The notes below the pieces were generated by a model. It made no database searches, was not told where the DNA came from, and saw only the letters and a list, made by a program, of their open reading frames with translations. The translations under genes were made by a program, and so were the position numbers. From assembly GCA_003427395.1 (NCBI GenBank), contig BFEA01000991.1:195825-225498 (forward strand): a stretch of 29,674 bases of DNA, in the 5' to 3' direction. Of this stretch, positions 27,910 to 29,674 are shown piece after piece. How positions within the stretch are numbered: the stretch's first letter is position 1; the number at the start of each line of letters is the position of its first letter. The stretch is from Chara braunii (lineage: Eukaryota > Streptophyta > Charophyceae > Charales > Characeae).

Positions 27910-28902
27910 TGTAATAACCCTGTTCAGAAGTAGCCTGGGGCTCAGAACTCAGCCCCAGGATATGTAGATCTCAGTTGATTTGTGTTGGGTTGTGTGACCA
28001 AGGCACGCCCAAGCCTGAGTATGTCGAGTGTGGCTGTGTGACCGAACGCTGCACACAGGAAATTCAAGAGTCAAAGTCAACTGTAAAGTCAAAGGTACCG
28101 CACCCAGGCCCTTGGTTGGATACACTCACTTGTTGTGCGCAGGTACCCAGACAGCATCCAGGGCGGAGGGAATTTGGTTTCAGGCCAATCTGGGCCCTCA
28201 TTCGCATTGAGATCTAGACGGGTGAGGGATACAGCATCCGGGGTCCAGACCCCCCGTCAACACTACATAAGGGCTGACTCCCTGGCTTTGACATTCATTC
28301 TGTCTTGCGTTGAGGCTGACTTCATGCGTTGACTTCAACGCAGCCTCAACGCTGCCACGCTGGCTCGACGCTGCTGGCATTGTAACTTGGCGAGGTGCTG
28401 CTAGTCCGGCATGGTGGCCGGCTTGCTCCTGTCTTCTTGGCATGCTGACGTGGCAGCTGCCATGCGCCTTCGCTGATGTGGCTGCTGCCACGTATTCTAT
28501 TGAGGGGACTACGTAATCGGCATTGCTGTTCTGTTCGTCGTCACTTCAGGAGGAGATCAGGGCTGTGGGGAGTTCGAGGATACGTACCTGGTGGTCTTCA
28601 TGTCGACATTGCTCCAGATGCTGATGTGGAACTGATTAGACGTGCCACGTGGCACATTGAGGATACTCGGGTACTCGTTCAGACTATTGATTGTTGAGGT
28701 GGCAGTAGAGGAGGGAGCCCGAAGCAGGAGTGGGCATTATACTTCCTCTCCTTTGTCTCTTCTCCCTCCCCTCTCTTCGTCTGTGTATGATTACCTCACC
28801 TCATTCTGTCTGGTTACGATGGACTATTAATAATCATCTCCTGATGGACATTTATCTGGGCTTGCATTGTTGACAATTGTCTCACGATCTGGGTTCATTA
28901 TA
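27910..28902 (+). repeat. 3' LTR of Element 1
   Basis: It starts TGTAATAACCC and ends TTCATTATA (the 5' copy ends ATTACA, so the terminal CA is changed to TA). It is 993 bp; the 11 extra bases are one insertion near 28338. The DNA just before it (AAAATGGGCCGGCAGGAA) is only partly purine-rich, so the polypurine tract is weak or degraded. Confidence 0.92.
28642..28655. promoter_or_regulatory. Palindromic G-box in the 3' LTR
   Basis: The same GTGCCACGTGGCAC as at 1961-1974, unchanged. TGACGTGGCA is also kept at 28446-28455. Confidence 0.5.
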
Positions 28903-28906
28903 ATTG
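28903..28906. repeat. Target-site duplication ATTG, right copy (Element 1)
   Basis: Matches 1236-1239. The LINE frame resumes immediately. Confidence 0.75.
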
Positions 28907-29656
28907 TCTCTACCACAACGAAACACGTGTCACTGAGCTTTGGAACTTCCTTCTGCGAATGGGTTAAAACAATGTATTCATTCTCGTTGACCCGTTCACT
29001 TAGACAAGGATGCCCCTTGGCACCCCTACTTTTTGTCCTGCAGTTAGAAATACTCCTAGACAACATCAGACACAATGACTCAATCGTGGGAGTCACTCTG
29101 TCCCAGTCACTACACTGGAAGCATAGTGCAATTGCAGACGACCTCACGGTTGCGTGTACTAATACCAAGGACTCTCTTGATGAACTACACAGTGTAATAA
29201 CAAATTACTGTAACCTCTCCGAACCTTCAGTAAACTGGAACAAATCAGTGTTTCTCCTTCCTGAGCCCTTTCAACTATGCACAGACTGGGGCATGCAACA
29301 GGTACCTACCCAATCCTCCGAACGTCTGTTGGGGGTTCAAGTCTCCTTAGCAGACGGTTCACACACCCAGGACTCCAGCTTGACAACCAAGGTGATCTCT
29401 CGAATCGCAAATTTAAATGGGAGAAGAATTACTCACTATCCTTACTTGGAAGGGTGGTGGTGTTATCCTCAACAACCTTCTCAATCCTTTGGTTCCCCCG
29501 CGCAGTTCATCACTTGGGAGATGTGGCACACATTGTCAAAGCGATTCAAAGAGCTGCAGCAAAATATTCGTGGAAGCCGAAAGCCGAAAGCTGGAGAGGA
29601 AACAAGGTTTCATGACTAAAGTAGTTTGGGACCTGGTTGCCTCCAAAAGGGACCCA
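28903..29656 (+). pseudogene. LINE reverse transcriptase, right part (decayed)
   Basis: The continuation of the LINE split by Element 1. It begins VSTTTKHVSLSFGTSF, then LTRSLRQGCPLAPLLFVLQL (the strongly conserved RQGCPLSPLL block), then AIADDLTVAC, where the catalytic [FY]ADD reads IADD, then NWNKSVFLL and LLGVQV. A frameshift near 29395-29420 leads to LSLLGRVVVLSSTTFSILWF (the thumb-side block of plant LINEs), and another near 29600 to KVVWDLVASKRDPGG, where the window ends. Truncated by the window edge. Confidence 0.85.
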
Positions 29657-29674
29657 GGGGGGGGGGGGGGGGGG
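29657..29674. other. G homopolymer (18 G) at the window end
   Basis: Eighteen G end the sequence where a LINE 'PGGLG' coding segment is expected. Seen outward, both window ends run into G (the start is nine C). This looks like an assembly edge, not genomic DNA. Confidence 0.7.

Larger units (their letters stand above)
1240..28902 (+). mobile_element. Element 1: chromodomain-type Ty3/gypsy LTR retrotransposon inserted in a LINE and itself interrupted
   Basis: Its parts in order are: 5' LTR 1240-2221; primer binding site 2225-2236; leader 2237-2771, continued at 21904-22436; gag 22437-24240; protease about 24219-24833; RT and RNase H 24859-26385; integrase with a chromodomain-like tail 26386-27870; 3' LTR 27910-28902. 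RT before integrase and the C-terminal chromodomain-like segment place it among Ty3/gypsy chromoviruses. Without the interrupting DNA it would be about 8.5 kb, a normal size for the group. Gag and pol carry many stops and shifts, so it is non-autonomous now. The LTRs differ at about 45 of 982 positions plus one 11-bp indel (counted by eye). Confidence 0.9.

Noticed and set aside
28198-28516. ORFs within the Element 1 LTRs
   Set aside because: Short, and they overlap promoter-like DNA. The two LTRs differ without codon-position bias by eye, unlike the Element 2 LTR ORF.

Overview
The window looks like a whole contig from a repeat-rich plant-lineage nuclear genome. A charophyte alga such as Chara is my best guess, from recollection of its retroelement proteins; nothing in the sequence proves it. 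No complete host gene is visible. Almost everything is retroelement sequence, nested in three layers, and most of it carries stops and frameshifts.

Outer layer: a decayed LINE (non-LTR) reverse transcriptase gene lies at both ends (185-1239 and 28903-29656). Middle layer: a chromodomain-type Ty3/gypsy element (here Element 1, 1240-28902) splits that LINE. It has 982 and 993 bp LTRs, a 4-bp target duplication ATTG, an initiator-Met-type primer site, gag, protease, RT, RNase H and integrase. Its 5' leader, full of TGACGTGGCA-like motifs, is itself split: one part at 2237-2771, the rest at 21904-22436.

Inner layer: between the leader halves sit an orphan block without clear genes (about 2.8-8.07 kb) and a second Ty3/gypsy-type element (Element 2, 8071-21903) with 1.53 kb LTRs and a tRNA-Asp-like primer site. 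Element 2 is the most unusual part. Each LTR carries a roughly 211-217-codon ORF in its U3 part. Directly after the 5' leader come at least three divergent relatives of that ORF, then two short ORFs related to each other, packed end to end or overlapping, before gag. I do not recognise this family. Gag, a protease with an unusual DAG active site, RT (YIDD), RNase H and a D,D35E integrase follow. A 1.8 kb non-coding 3' region with repeats comes next, then a minus-strand ORF with an RGG-like start.

Assembly cautions. A 38-base Nextera mate-pair junction (20198-20235) remains in the sequence, flanked by an exact 163 bp duplication. Both window ends are homopolymers (C9 and G18). Element 2 lacks a target-site duplication, and its LTRs differ more (about 7% by eye) than those of the element that contains it (about 4.6%). 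The join between layers may therefore be partly artefactual.
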